Shown here piece after piece: positions 18,078 to 27,783 of a stretch of 38,345 nt of DNA; the stretch's first letter is position 1, and every line of letters begins with the position of its first letter. The notes under the pieces were generated by a model, which worked only from the letters and a program-made list of their open reading frames with translations, was not told the DNA's origin and did not search any database. The translations under genes were made by a program, and so were the position numbers. The stretch comes from JBHHYR01 sp046757585 (GTDB taxonomy: Bacteria > Desulfobacterota > Binatia > HRBIN30): positions 1 to 38,345 of the forward strand of contig JBHHYR010000012.1 of assembly GCA_046757585.1 (NCBI GenBank). The letters are read 5' to 3'.

Positions 18078-18320
18078 CGTTCCAACAGGCGTGGTAGTCG
18101 AACGAGACGGCCTGATTCACGTCGCGGACAACGCCAACCATCGAGTCGTCATGCGCTCCCCGGAAGGCCGATACCTGGGCGACTGAAGCTGCCCGATGCG
18201 ACCCCCAAGGTCTACTGGGCCGAGCACGTCGCGGTGTCGCCGGATGGCATCCGTGTTTATGCGACTCACTTCTCCGGGAATCGGATTGTCGTTCTCCACG
18301 TGGAAGAGAGGGGTGAGTGA
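18055..18320 (+). pseudogene. NHL/beta-propeller repeat protein fragment, frameshifted
   Basis: One frame (18070-18186) reads GFNVPTGVVVERDGLIHVAD then NANHRVVMRSPEGRYLGD and a stop: a textbook NHL repeat (P-x-G-V-A, I-x-V-A-D-x-x-N-x-R-V). A shifted frame then continues KLPDATPKVYWAEHVAVSPD and GIRVYATHFSGNRIVVLHVE to a stop at 18318-18320, another propeller blade. A single-base shift near 18180 would join them. Only about one and a half blades remain out of the usual six, and no start or signal peptide is visible. Together with the glgC piece and the chimera at 18475, the interval 17805-18474 (670 bp) contains no intact gene. Confidence 0.65.
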
Positions 18321-18474
18321 GCCTCGCGCAAGAGGACCGCCAGTGCTCCGCATGCTCACACGTGCCCGGCGGTGCCGGCTGATTTGCGTCGATACGTCAA
18401 GATTCTGAGGAAGCGGGCGTGCAACGCAAACGTGGAAGACTGCTCCGCGCGATCAGGCACGTTGACCTGGCACG

Positions 18475-20265
18475 ATGGCTCTGGGTACAAACACCGGCGG
18501 GCGAGGGGTGAACGGCGTGCGCGTGGTGCCGACCGTGGTGCGCCACGGCGGCAAGATGCAGGCGCGATGGAGCGCGGCCCTGTCGGCCTCCGAGGACGCC
18601 TCCCAGGTTGCCGCCCTCGCCCGCAGCATGCCGCCTTCGGCTCACGCGGTGCGGGCGCCTGGGGACAGGAACGGTGAGGTCTGGGCTCCCGAGGCCCTCC
18701 TGCGTGCGTTTCTGGACGCAGCCATCGACGCGCTGGTTCGAGCCGCGCGCGGCGCGCCGGAGCTGCCGGCGCCAAAGCTCTCGCGCCGACGCAAGGCGGC
18801 AGACGACGACTACACGCCGTGGGAGCAGCGCTGGCGCTCGGCCTTGGAGGGAAGCGACACCACGTTTGCAACCGAAGGCTTTGCCGAGCGCCTGCGCAAG
18901 GTCGTGAGCCCGTTCCTCTTGCGGCGGCTGAAGAGCGACCCGACAATCATCGCCGACCTGCCGCCCAAGAACGAGATGAAGGTGATCTGCACGCTGACGC
19001 GTGAGCAGGCGAGCCTGTACCAAGCGGTCGTCGACGAGGAGATGCGCCGCATCGAGTCGGCCGACGGCATCGAGCGCCGCGGACGCGTGCTGGCGCTCCT
19101 GACGTTCCTCAAACAGATCTGCAACCACCCGGCGCAGTACCTGGGCGAGGCGGGACCGCTCCCGAAGCGCACGCCGCCCAAGCGCGGCATCAAGATGAAG
19201 AAGACCGGCGCGACCTGGTGGGGCCAGCGCTGGATCGAGGCCTTGGAGCGGATGTCGCGCGGCTACTCGAATCGGCTTGCCCGTGGGCGGACCTACGCCC
19301 GAGCGGGTCGTCCCCACGACCTGGTGGCAAAGGCCGGTGAGGTCACGGCGCAGGTGACTGGCTCGCGCGCGACGCCGTACAAGGTCCGCATCACCTTGGC
19401 GAAGCTGCCCGCAGCGGTGTGGACCAAGGCGATTGCCGCGATGGCGGGCAAGGCTCAGTTTCCAGCCGAGCTGCTCGCCGGACAGATGCCGCAGGAGATC
19501 GACGCAGCGTTCAACGAAGCGGGGGGGAGCCTATTTCCGGCGAAGGAGTCCGATCTCCGGACCAGCTGCAGCTGTCCGGACTGGGCCAACCCCTGCAAGC
19601 ACGTGGCGGCCACGCACTACGTGCTCGGCGAAGCGCTCGATCGCGATCCGTTCCTGCTCTTCGAGCTGCGCGGGCGAGCCAAGAACCAAGTGCTCGAAGC
19701 GCTGCGTGCCGCGCGAGCCGGTGCGGGCGCCGCCGCGGCGCCGCCGCGCGCCAGCAACGGCAAGGAGATCGCGGCAGACGAGGACGAGGTGCCGAGCGTC
19801 TCCCTGGGCGAGGTTGCGGTCGCCGACTACGACACACTGCGCGAGCCGATGCCGGCGTTGCACCTGAGCTTCGAGACGCCGCCGGCTTCCGCTGTGGTGC
19901 TGAGGCAACTCGGAACACCGGCAGCCTGGTCCAATGACACCTCGCCCGTCGAGATGCTCGCGCCCACTCTCCGCGCTGCGGCCGAAGCGGCGCGGCGGTT
20001 GGCACTCGCCGAGCGAGAGACGTTCGGGGAAGCCGACCCGGACGACAACGAGCCGGTACGGGCGTCCGCCCGCATGAAGGCGAACCTGGCGATGGCGAAG
20101 AAGGGTGCGACCGAGAAAGCCGCGCCGGCAGCGGGGTGGAAACAGAGGGCAGGCTCACGCAAGACCGCCAAGACCAAAACCACCAAGTTGGCGGCGTGCT
20201 CCAAGGCCCGCCGGAAGAAGGGGCTGTCACCGGCACCTACGAGGGGATCTCGCCGCCGCCGGTAG
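18475..20265 (+). CDS. SNF2 helicase-SWIM protein chimeric open frame (internally deleted, probably decayed)
   Basis: 596 residues read as one frame but consist of three unrelated-in-order pieces. Residues about 14-125 (VRVVPTVVRHGGKMQARWSA to WEQRWRSALEG) match the N-terminal region of bacterial SNF2 ATPases. Residues about 126-228 (FAERLRKVVSPFLLRRLKSD, PTIIADLPPKNEMKV, LTFLKQICNHPAQYLGEAG) match the segment before their C-terminal helicase domain. The Walker A/DEAH half is missing between the two and helicase motifs IV-VI are missing after. From about residue 232 (PPKRGIKMKKTGATWWGQRW) it is a SWIM zinc-finger protein, with CSCPDWANPCKH (CxC...CxH, about 363-374). In intact genomes these are adjacent SNF2 and SWIM genes; two deletions appear to have fused them in frame. 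ATPase activity is not possible. The tail is Lys/Ala-rich. Confidence 0.78.
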   Translation: MALGTNTGGRGVNGVRVVPTVVRHGGKMQARWSAALSASEDASQVAALARSMPPSAHAVRAPGDRNGEVWAPEALLRAFLDAAIDALVRAARGAPELPAPKLSRRRKAADDDYTPWEQRWRSALEGSDTTFATEGFAERLRKVVSPFLLRRLKSDPTIIADLPPKNEMKVICTLTREQASLYQAVVDEEMRRIESADGIERRGRVLALLTFLKQICNHPAQYLGEAGPLPKRTPPKRGIKMKKTGATWWGQRWIEALERMSRGYSNRLARGRTYARAGRPHDLVAKAGEVTAQVTGSRATPYKVRITLAKLPAAVWTKAIAAMAGKAQFPAELLAGQMPQEIDAAFNEAGGSLFPAKESDLRTSCSCPDWANPCKHVAATHYVLGEALDRDPFLLFELRGRAKNQVLEALRAARAGAGAAAAPPRASNGKEIAADEDEVPSVSLGEVAVADYDTLREPMPALHLSFETPPASAVVLRQLGTPAAWSNDTSPVEMLAPTLRAAAEAARRLALAERETFGEADPDDNEPVRASARMKANLAMAKKGATEKAAPAAGWKQRAGSRKTAKTKTTKLAACSKARRKKGLSPAPTRGSRRRR

Positions 20266-20283
20266 CGTCCAGGCTGCGACTGG

Positions 20284-20320
20284 CGACATCGATCCTGCCC
20301 CCGTTTTCGCGGGCATGACA
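20284..20320. repeat. Dispersed hairpin repeat, copy 1
   Basis: GCCCCCGTTTTCGCGGGC (20297-20314) forms a 7-bp stem with one mismatch and a TTTT loop, followed by ATGACA. Read on the minus strand (TGTCATGCCCGCGAAAACGG) it belongs to the same family as the copy at 23373-23402, with the GTCA-x-TCCCGC...GCGGG core. It sits between the SNF2-SWIM open frame and the glycosyltransferase gene. Confidence 0.5.
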
Positions 20321-20392
20321 AACTGGGACTTCGAAAGCCTGTGCTCCAGTCTGTTTGCACCTCTAGGATTTGCCGTATTACAGGGGCACACG

Positions 20393-22219
20393 ATGGCGAA
20401 GCGCGGCCAGTACCGCCCCCTCGCCTCCGCGCGGACTGCGGTTTCTCCCACCAGCGGCGGAACCTTGGCCTTGGCCGTGATCTTCATAGCCGCGCTCGCG
20501 CTGCGCGTGCTGTATATCTTGTCGATCCGCAACGCACCGTTTTTCCAGCATCTGCAAACCGAGCCGCTCCACTATCACCGGTGGGCAACGCTCATCCTCG
20601 ACGGGCCAATCGCGCCATCCCCGCCCTTCGAGCAGGCGCCCGGTTATCCGTACTTCGTTGCGGCGGTGTACGGGCTTTTCGGGCGCAGCGTTACGGCAGT
20701 CGCCCTGGTGCAAGCGGTCCTCGATGCCGGCACGTGCGTGCTGATCGCCGTCGCCAGCCGAGCGTGGTTCGGCCCACTGGCGGGGCTCGTGGCGGGGCTG
20801 TTCGCAGCCGCGTACGGCCCATTCATCTATTTTGCGGGGGAGATGCTGCCCTCGACGCTCTTCGTCTTCGTCGCCATGCTGGCGCTCACGGCCTCCCGGT
20901 GCCGAACGGCAGTCCACCGTGCACAGCGAAGCGTCCCGGTGCCGTGGCACTTGGCGGCGTGGTTGTGGGGTCTAGCTTTCATCGTGCGTGCGGAAACGGT
21001 CTTGGCCTGGCCGTTCGTGTTGCTCGACGCCTGGCAGCGCGGCCGCCGCCGCGGTCTGTCGCGCACTGCGGTGCCCCTCCTGCTCGTCGTGGCGGCGTTC
21101 GTTGCCATCAATGCCACATCCGCCCACAAGCTGGTGCTGCTCACCACGAGTGGGGGCGTGAACCTTTGGCTCGGCAACAACCCGTACGCCGACGGGGTGA
21201 ACCCGTTCATCTCTGGGCCCTTAGTAGCCACCGAACGTGCCGTACGGGCGCGGGCCGCCGACGCCGCAGAGGCGGACCGCATGTTCAGGAAGCGAGCGGT
21301 TGCATTCTGGCGTCAGCACCCCAGCCAGGCTGCGCGCCTGCTGTGGAAGAAATTCGTCTGGACCTGGACGGATCGGGAATTGCCGAACAGCAGCGACATC
21401 GACTGGCGGACAGCGCACAGCTGGCTGTTTCGGCTACCGTTGTTCCCGCTCAGCTTCGGCGCCGTGCTCCCGCTCGCCTTGGCCGGGGCGCTGCTCTTCG
21501 GCCGGCGCTGCCGCGAGCTGACGCTGCTCGGGTCGTTACTTGCCGTCGGCACCGGCACCTCCCTGCTTTTTTTCACCAACGGGCGCTTTCGACTGATCAT
21601 GGTACCCGCCCTTCTGATCCTTGCCGGGGCAGGCGTCGAGCAGATGCGCCGCATCCTCCCGGCATGGCGCCAACAGGGGGCCGCGCTCGGGGCTGCGGTG
21701 CTCGGGGTGGCACTCGGACTGGTGGGTGCGTGGGGCAACTTCTACGACGTGCGCACGTATCGGATCCCGGAGATCAGCGTGAACACGGGCGCGCTCGAGC
21801 GGGAGGCAGGGCATCTCAGCGCGGCGGTGCACCACCTGCGCCAGGGCCTGGCCGGCAATCCACAGGATACGATCGGCTGGATTCACCTGGCCCTTGCGCT
21901 GGAACAGGACGGACAGCTCCGCGCGGCGCTGCACGCCTACCTCGATGCCCTCGTGCTGATGCCGACAGACCCCACGCTGCGCCAGATGGCCGGCCGCTTC
22001 TGCGAACGCTACCATATCGATCCGGCTTTGCTGCAGACCTACGCGAGCACGGCCGGTGAGGCAGCACGCCGCGCCGTCGCCGAACGGGCGCTACAGGCGT
22101 TACGACACCCAGCGCGCCAGGGTCGCGTGACCCCGGGGAAGAAAAACCCCGGCAAGGTCCCTCTTCGGCCCCACGGGAAAGGCGCGGAGTTGTCCCCGCT
22201 CGGTGCTGTGATACCATGA
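20393..22219 (+). CDS. Membrane glycosyltransferase (GT-C, PMT/ArnT-like) with TPR-like C-terminus
   Basis: 608 residues. About ten transmembrane helices in residues 20-470, beginning LALAVIFIAALALRVLYILS. The first extracytoplasmic loop carries an acidic residue and aromatic series (LQTEPLHYHRWATLILDGP), followed by PPFEQAPGYPYFVAAVYGLFG, the usual pattern of lipid-sugar-using GT39/PMT_2 enzymes. After about residue 500 comes a helical repeat region (HHLRQGLAGNPQDTIGWIHL, ALALEQDGQLRAALHAYLDA) resembling TPRs. These enzymes transfer sugars from polyprenyl phosphate to proteins or lipids outside the membrane. The ATG at 20393 has CAGGGG 8 bp before it; an in-frame ATG at 20315 is possible. 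18 bp separate it from the DUF362 gene. Confidence 0.8.
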   Translation: MAKRGQYRPLASARTAVSPTSGGTLALAVIFIAALALRVLYILSIRNAPFFQHLQTEPLHYHRWATLILDGPIAPSPPFEQAPGYPYFVAAVYGLFGRSVTAVALVQAVLDAGTCVLIAVASRAWFGPLAGLVAGLFAAAYGPFIYFAGEMLPSTLFVFVAMLALTASRCRTAVHRAQRSVPVPWHLAAWLWGLAFIVRAETVLAWPFVLLDAWQRGRRRGLSRTAVPLLLVVAAFVAINATSAHKLVLLTTSGGVNLWLGNNPYADGVNPFISGPLVATERAVRARAADAAEADRMFRKRAVAFWRQHPSQAARLLWKKFVWTWTDRELPNSSDIDWRTAHSWLFRLPLFPLSFGAVLPLALAGALLFGRRCRELTLLGSLLAVGTGTSLLFFTNGRFRLIMVPALLILAGAGVEQMRRILPAWRQQGAALGAAVLGVALGLVGAWGNFYDVRTYRIPEISVNTGALEREAGHLSAAVHHLRQGLAGNPQDTIGWIHLALALEQDGQLRAALHAYLDALVLMPTDPTLRQMAGRFCERYHIDPALLQTYASTAGEAARRAVAERALQALRHPARQGRVTPGKKNPGKVPLRPHGKGAELSPLGAVIP

Positions 22220-22237
22220 GGTCCATTGGGGTGTGGT

Positions 22238-23365
<1,128 letters not shown>

Positions 23366-23372
23366 CGTCCTT

Positions 23373-23402
23373 CGTCAATCCCGCCAATGCGGGAATCCAT
23401 CC
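23373..23402. repeat. Dispersed hairpin repeat, copy 2
   Basis: CGTCAATCCCGCCAATGCGG then GAATCCATCC: a perfect CCCGC/GCGGG stem with CAAT loop (23380-23393) inside the common intergenic pattern TCCCGC...GCGGGAATCCA. It lies in the 159-bp convergent gap between DUF362 and the CBS gene, where it could act as a weak terminator or mRNA end-stabiliser. Confidence 0.55.
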
Positions 23403-23524
23403 GAATCCAACGCACACTTCACGCCGGCAACGAGATGCCTGCTCCCGGTGCTCGCAGGGACACGCTGCGCGGGCGCGACGAATGGGGAACCTGAGACCGG
23501 CCGGCTCACCCCCGCGCCCGGAGA

Positions 23525-23974
23525 CTACTTCCGCGGTGTCACATCAGGGGGCACGGTGTACAGGTATTCATTCAAGAAGCGGAGCTCCTCCCCCATGCGT
23601 GCCAAGTCGACTCGCATGAGGTCACGGATCGACAGCATCGACACCACCTGCGTGCCGCGCACGATCGGCAGGTGGCGGATGTTGGCCTGATCCATGGAGC
23701 GCATCGCCGTCTGGTAGTCTTGGTTCTCGTCAGCGATCACCAGATCCGTGGTCATGACCTGTTCCACCATGGTACTGGCCGGATCGAGGCCTTTATTAAT
23801 GACCCGGCGCACCACGTCGCGCTCGGAGAAAACGCCGATGAGCCGTTCCCGCTCGAGGACCACCACGATGCCGACGTTCTTCTCGGTCATCGTCTGCGCC
23901 GCTTCGGCCACAGTAGCGTCCTTACGGACGGCGAACAGGAACCCTTCCCGCATAATCTCGCGCAGTGTCTTCAT
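23525..23974 (-). CDS. CBS-domain pair protein
   Basis: 149 residues with two CBS motifs: about 8-60 (MREGFLFAVRKDATVAEAAQ, NVGIVVVLERERLIGVFSER, DVVRRVI) and about 72-128 (VMTTDLVIADENQDYQTAMR, IRHLPIVRGTQVVSMLSIRD). A pair forms one Bateman module that binds adenine nucleotides and senses energy state; stand-alone pairs of this type (with GVFSERDVVRRV) are common. Its partner is unknown. It is the last gene of a minus-strand run and starts 82 bp after the DUF6285 gene. Confidence 0.92.
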   Translation of the reverse strand: MKTLREIMREGFLFAVRKDATVAEAAQTMTEKNVGIVVVLERERLIGVFSERDVVRRVINKGLDPASTMVEQVMTTDLVIADENQDYQTAMRSMDQANIRHLPIVRGTQVVSMLSIRDLMRVDLARMGEELRFLNEYLYTVPPDVTPRK

Positions 23975-24056
23975 CGCGAGCCTCCCGTGGCGAAGTGGAT
24001 CTGCCTAGCTGGCAGTGTGTCGCGTTTTCACCGAGCCCGTCAACCTTTGCACCACT

Positions 24057-24467
24057 TCACGACGCCGAGGCTTCCGCCATGCCGAGCATCGTCGGGTTGG
24101 TGACCACGAGCTTCTCCGTGACCGTCTGCCGCACGTGTGCCACGACCGCCTGCCGCCAGGGCCCCGCGTCGGCATCACCCCGGCGAATGCGCTCGCACAA
24201 CTCCTCGGTCCCCGCTCGTAGCCCACGCACGAGGCTGTCGCGGTCCGCAGGCGCCGCTTCCGTGCGACCGAGCAGCGCCCCGAGGCGCTGCCACTCGGCC
24301 TGGAACTGCGCGCGCTCGGCCTGCAGCTCGCGCTGTACGACGGCTAACACGTTCGCCGCCACACGGGCGTGAAATTTTTTCGGGCCATCGAGCACCGGCA
24401 TCACATCGACGGCGAGAAAATGCCGCACGGCCTCGATCAGCTCACTATAGGTCGGTCGGTCCTGCAT
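24057..24467 (-). CDS. DUF6285-type small helical protein
   Basis: 136 residues, all helical. MQDRPTYSELIEAVRHFLAV followed by FHARVAANVLAVVQRELQAE is what I know of the DUF6285 family, which is almost always encoded next to an APH-like phosphotransferase and often acyl-CoA dehydrogenases. Here the phosphotransferase gene ends 13 bp upstream. Function is not known; a role as partner subunit of the phosphotransferase is inferred from constant pairing. Confidence 0.8.
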   Translation of the reverse strand: MQDRPTYSELIEAVRHFLAVDVMPVLDGPKKFHARVAANVLAVVQRELQAERAQFQAEWQRLGALLGRTEAAPADRDSLVRGLRAGTEELCERIRRGDADAGPWRQAVVAHVRQTVTEKLVVTNPTMLGMAEASAS

Positions 24468-24480
24468 GGATCGGTTCCTC

Positions 24481-25500
24481 CTACGCCTCGATGAGATTCA
24501 ACAGCTCGATCTCCATTTCCGCCGTGCGGCGGCCCAAGCTGGCGAGCTCGACGCTCCGGACGAGCCCATCCAGATAGGTCTTGGCCTGCATGATCGTGAT
24601 GATCGCCCATTTGAGATTGCCGAGGACTTCCCAGAAACGCACCCGCTCGGGATCGACCGTCCTGCCGGCCGCCTCCTCGTAGGCGCGGAACAGTTCGGCG
24701 CGCGTGCCGATGCCGCCGACGGGCTTGTCGTCGTTGCCGAACCGCCACGAGCGCACGCAGATCCAACCGAGATCTTCCATGGGATCGCCGACGTGCGCCA
24801 GCTCCCAGTCCAGAATGCTACGCACACCTTCCGGACCGAAGATGACGTTGCCGATACGGAAGTCGCCGTGCACCACGACGTGCTCGCTCCCGGCGGGCAA
24901 CCGCTCGCGCAACCAGCGGATGGCGAGCTCGAACGCGGGATGCGGGTCGGGGGTGATGGCACGGAAGATCTGGTCGTACCGGTCCAGCTCGCCCTGAGCG
25001 GGTGATTCCCCTGGCGGTGGTTCGGCAAGGAAGGTGAGCTGTTGCTTGACGCGGTCGATCCGGTGGACGGCGGCCAGAATGCGTCCAAGCTGGGCGGTCA
25101 TCACCCGTCGCGCCACCGCGTACGCGTCGTCACGCAAGAGCCGTCGGGGAATTGTTTCTCCGTCGATCCGCTCCATGAGGAAGAACGGCGCCCCCAACGT
25201 TTCGGCCTCGTCACCGAGCCAGTGAACCTTCGGGACAGGAACACCCACGGCGGCCGCGGCGCGCAGCAACTCGAACTCGTGCCGGCGCTGCAGGCCCGCA
25301 GCTGCACCCGACCGGTCACGGCGCAATACCAGTGGCAGGCGGACGCTGGCGCCGTCCTTTTCGTAGCTGATGTCAACCGACCATGTCTCCCGTGAAGCCC
25401 CGCCGGGTAAGCGGCGCAGGCCGCACACCGACACACGCTCGACCCCCGCCTGTCGTGCAAGGAAGGCGGCCAGGCGGTGCTCCATCTCACGGATCTCCAT
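24481..25500 (-). CDS. Phosphotransferase of the APH/choline-kinase-like family (ACAD10-type)
   Basis: 339 residues with a protein-kinase-like fold. Catalytic loop VVVHGDFRIGNVIF (208-221; H211, D213, N218) and metal-binding SILDWELAHVGDPMEDLGWI (228-247; D231) are intact, as is the N-lobe RLPGGASRETWSVDI. The combination VLRRD...GVPVPKV with GDFRIGNVIF is typical of the ACAD10/ACAD11-like group, which in eukaryotes phosphorylates 4-hydroxyacyl-CoAs; free-standing bacterial relatives are usually annotated only as phosphotransferase family protein. With DUF6285 downstream it forms the familiar two-gene unit. 42 bp separate it from galK. Confidence 0.87.
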   Translation of the reverse strand: MEIREMEHRLAAFLARQAGVERVSVCGLRRLPGGASRETWSVDISYEKDGASVRLPLVLRRDRSGAAAGLQRRHEFELLRAAAAVGVPVPKVHWLGDEAETLGAPFFLMERIDGETIPRRLLRDDAYAVARRVMTAQLGRILAAVHRIDRVKQQLTFLAEPPPGESPAQGELDRYDQIFRAITPDPHPAFELAIRWLRERLPAGSEHVVVHGDFRIGNVIFGPEGVRSILDWELAHVGDPMEDLGWICVRSWRFGNDDKPVGGIGTRAELFRAYEEAAGRTVDPERVRFWEVLGNLKWAIITIMQAKTYLDGLVRSVELASLGRRTAEMEIELLNLIEA

Positions 25501-25542
25501 CGCTCCTCAGCTGTACCCGATATCCTCGGCTTGTCCCAGCCT

Positions 25543-26910
25543 TCACAGCCGCATGACGACTGCGCCCCCTTGGGGCCGGAACACGAAGCGGTGGTCGCCA
25601 ACACGTGCGGCAGGGCTGAGGCGGGAGCAGTAGAAATGACGGTCGACGCGCCTGAGAAACGTGCTGAGCACGCTGTCGGCCACGAGATTGACCGTGCATC
25701 CCCCGAACCCGGCGCCGGTGAGGCGCGAGCCCAGGGCCCCCGCTTCCTTGGCAATCTTGACGAGCTCTTCAAGCTCCGTGCAGCTAATCTCATAGTCGTC
25801 GCGGCAACTGGCGTGCGACGCATCCATGAGCTGCCCAAACGCCAGCGCATCCGCGGCATGCAAGGCATCCTCAGCCTGCTCGACGCGTACCGCCTCCGTC
25901 AGCACGTGACGGGCACGGCGCAGCAGACTGAACTGATCCCCCAAAGCCGCCTGCACCCCACAGTCACTGCGTAGCCGCTCAGGGCTCGCACCGATGAGGT
26001 CCGCAACCTCGGCCAGGCGCAGGGGCCGGTCCGGTATGTAGGCAGCGAGATGCGAGAGAAAGTCCAGCAGGGGTCGGTGTGGGAAGAGGAGGGACAGGTC
26101 ACCGAACGCCCGCAGTGGACGCGGCAGGCTACCGCCCAACGCCCGCTCCAGCACCCGGCAGGCCAGCCGGCACTCGATCACGCGCAGGTTATACGCTTCC
26201 CGCGCCGCCCCGGATTTCTCCGCGGGCACCAGGCTGTGGCACACGACAACGCTGTACCCGCCGGGCAGCGGGACGGTGCGGACGCGCAGAGGGGAGAAAT
26301 CAATACGCAGGGCGTACCCGGCCTGCGCCAGCAGGCTGGTTGCTTGGTCCATCCCGCCGCTTAGGGTGCCGACGTACTGCTCTGCCTGAGGCAGCAGCTC
26401 GGCCAATGCGGCATACGGCATCTCGACATCGTTCGCCGCGAGCAACGCCAACGCGTTGGCAACGACGAGGGCGGACGAAGAGGACAGGCCGGCGCCACGT
26501 GGAATGTCGCCGTGGACCACGAGATCGGCCCCGTAGCGCAGCTGCTCACCGCAGTTGCGCATCAGCCCTTGCGCCGCAGCCTTGGAATAATTGCCCCAGT
26601 CGCCGTTCGCACCCGGCGGGATGCTGCCCGCTTGCCGGTAGTGGCGGGGTGAAAACTCCGGTGCGCTATTGAACAGCCAGACCTCTTGATCTGCACGCGG
26701 CCTGCCCGCAGTGAGCACGCTGCGGTCGATCGCCATCGGCAGGACGGGGAGACCGTTGTAATCGGTATGCTCACCCAAGAGGTTGACCCGGCCCGGGGCG
26801 CGGACCACGAAGGTGGCGGGGCGCCCGGTCACGCGCCGGAACCGTTCCAGCAGCGGCCCAGTGCGTCGCCGTTCTCCTTCTGGCAAGCAGGCAAGGCGAT
26901 CGCCGCTCAT
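25543..26910 (-). CDS. galK: Galactokinase-like GHMP sugar kinase (GALK2-like)
   Basis: 455 residues, longer than E. coli GalK (382). Galactokinase signature GRVNLLGEHTDYNGLPVLPM (40-59), GHMP ATP motif IPRGAGLSSSSALVVAN (137-152), catalytic-Asp motif YVGTLSGGMDQATSL (179-193; D188) and C-terminal GSRLTGAGFGGCTVNLV. The GGMDQ form and the segment EAYNLRVIECRLACRVL are closer to eukaryotic GALK2 (N-acetylgalactosamine kinase) and relatives than to bacterial GalK (G-I-M-D-Q), so galactose is only one possible substrate. ATG overlaps the upstream nucleotidyltransferase stop by 4 bp, so kinase and nucleotidyltransferase probably act in sequence: sugar, sugar-1-phosphate, NDP-sugar. Confidence 0.85.
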   Translation of the reverse strand: MSGDRLACLPEGERRRTGPLLERFRRVTGRPATFVVRAPGRVNLLGEHTDYNGLPVLPMAIDRSVLTAGRPRADQEVWLFNSAPEFSPRHYRQAGSIPPGANGDWGNYSKAAAQGLMRNCGEQLRYGADLVVHGDIPRGAGLSSSSALVVANALALLAANDVEMPYAALAELLPQAEQYVGTLSGGMDQATSLLAQAGYALRIDFSPLRVRTVPLPGGYSVVVCHSLVPAEKSGAAREAYNLRVIECRLACRVLERALGGSLPRPLRAFGDLSLLFPHRPLLDFLSHLAAYIPDRPLRLAEVADLIGASPERLRSDCGVQAALGDQFSLLRRARHVLTEAVRVEQAEDALHAADALAFGQLMDASHASCRDDYEISCTELEELVKIAKEAGALGSRLTGAGFGGCTVNLVADSVLSTFLRRVDRHFYCSRLSPAARVGDHRFVFRPQGGAVVMRL

Positions 26911-27638
26911 CGGCCGTCCTCGGCAGTGAAAGCGCGTTCGGCCACGGCCAGGTCTTCCGGCGTCCCGAGATCGCCCCAGAAACCTTGGACCGGATGGGCT
27001 CGAACGACGCCCCCGGCAGCAATCAGTCCCGCGATGGCTTGGGGAAGCTCATATTCCCCGCGTGGGGATGGGCGCACACGCTCGGCGTACGTGAGGATCC
27101 GCGGTGTGCAGACGAAGATGCCCGCATTGTTCCAGTGCGTCTGCGACCCGCCCTGCGGCGGCTTCTCGACCAACTGCGTCACGCGCCACTGGCCATCCAT
27201 GTACACCGCCGCACCGCGCCACGGGTCATCGGCTGCATTGACCATGAGGAGGACCTCGCACGGCAGCCGCCGGAACTCGGTCACCAACGCGGCGTAGTTT
27301 CCCGGTGCGACCACAACGTCTCCCCACGTCAGCAGAAACGGCCGCCGCGCAACGACATCCCGCGCCAGCAGGAGTGCCCGGGCAGTTCCTTCCGGCTTGA
27401 GTTGGTGGCGGTAGGCCAGCCGGATTCCGCAGCGGCTGCCGTCACCGAGGTGGGCGGCGATCTGCTCGCCACGGTAGCCGGTGACGATCACAACGTCACG
27501 CACGCCCGCCGCCGTGAGGCCGCGGAGAATGTGTTCGATGATCGGCCGTCCCTTCAACGGGAGCATTGGCTTCGGCTTCGTGGCCGTGAGCGCTCCCATG
27601 CGAGAACCGCGACCCGCTGCCAGTATCACCGCATGCAT
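26907..27638 (-). CDS. NDP-sugar nucleotidyltransferase (NTP_transferase family)
   Basis: 243 residues. Signature MHAVILAAGRGSRMGALTAT then KPKPMLPLKGRPIIEHIL is the NTP-binding loop and lysine of sugar-1-phosphate nucleotidylyltransferases; LLTWGDVVVAPGNYAAL carries the metal-binding aspartate, and QLVEKPPQG, NNAGIFVCTPRIL, EYELPQAIAGLIAAG and VQGFWGDLGTPEDLAVAE complete the fold. There is no left-handed beta-helix, so it is the short form. The ATG at 27636-27638 begins right at the nucleotide loop; an upstream in-frame start would add 13 residues of no family likeness. It heads the run nucleotidyltransferase-galK-phosphotransferase-DUF6285-CBS. Confidence 0.9.
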   Translation of the reverse strand: MHAVILAAGRGSRMGALTATKPKPMLPLKGRPIIEHILRGLTAAGVRDVVIVTGYRGEQIAAHLGDGSRCGIRLAYRHQLKPEGTARALLLARDVVARRPFLLTWGDVVVAPGNYAALVTEFRRLPCEVLLMVNAADDPWRGAAVYMDGQWRVTQLVEKPPQGGSQTHWNNAGIFVCTPRILTYAERVRPSPRGEYELPQAIAGLIAAGGVVRAHPVQGFWGDLGTPEDLAVAERAFTAEDGR

Positions 27639-27783
27639 GCCGGCACGCACGCTGCAATGATAGGAGATGGAAGGCAAGAATGGGATAGCAGAGATGACTG
27701 GGGGGTGACGGGCGCGCCCGAAGCTGAGCGTTGCCGTCCATTTTCAGATTGACGAACGGCAGCAGCATTGGTTAGTGTGGCGT

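Noticed and set aside
20341..22059. 572-codon plus-strand frame overlapping the glycosyltransferase
   Set aside because: Composition is Arg/Ala/His-rich with no motifs, while the overlapping frame has clear membrane helices and a PMT-like loop.
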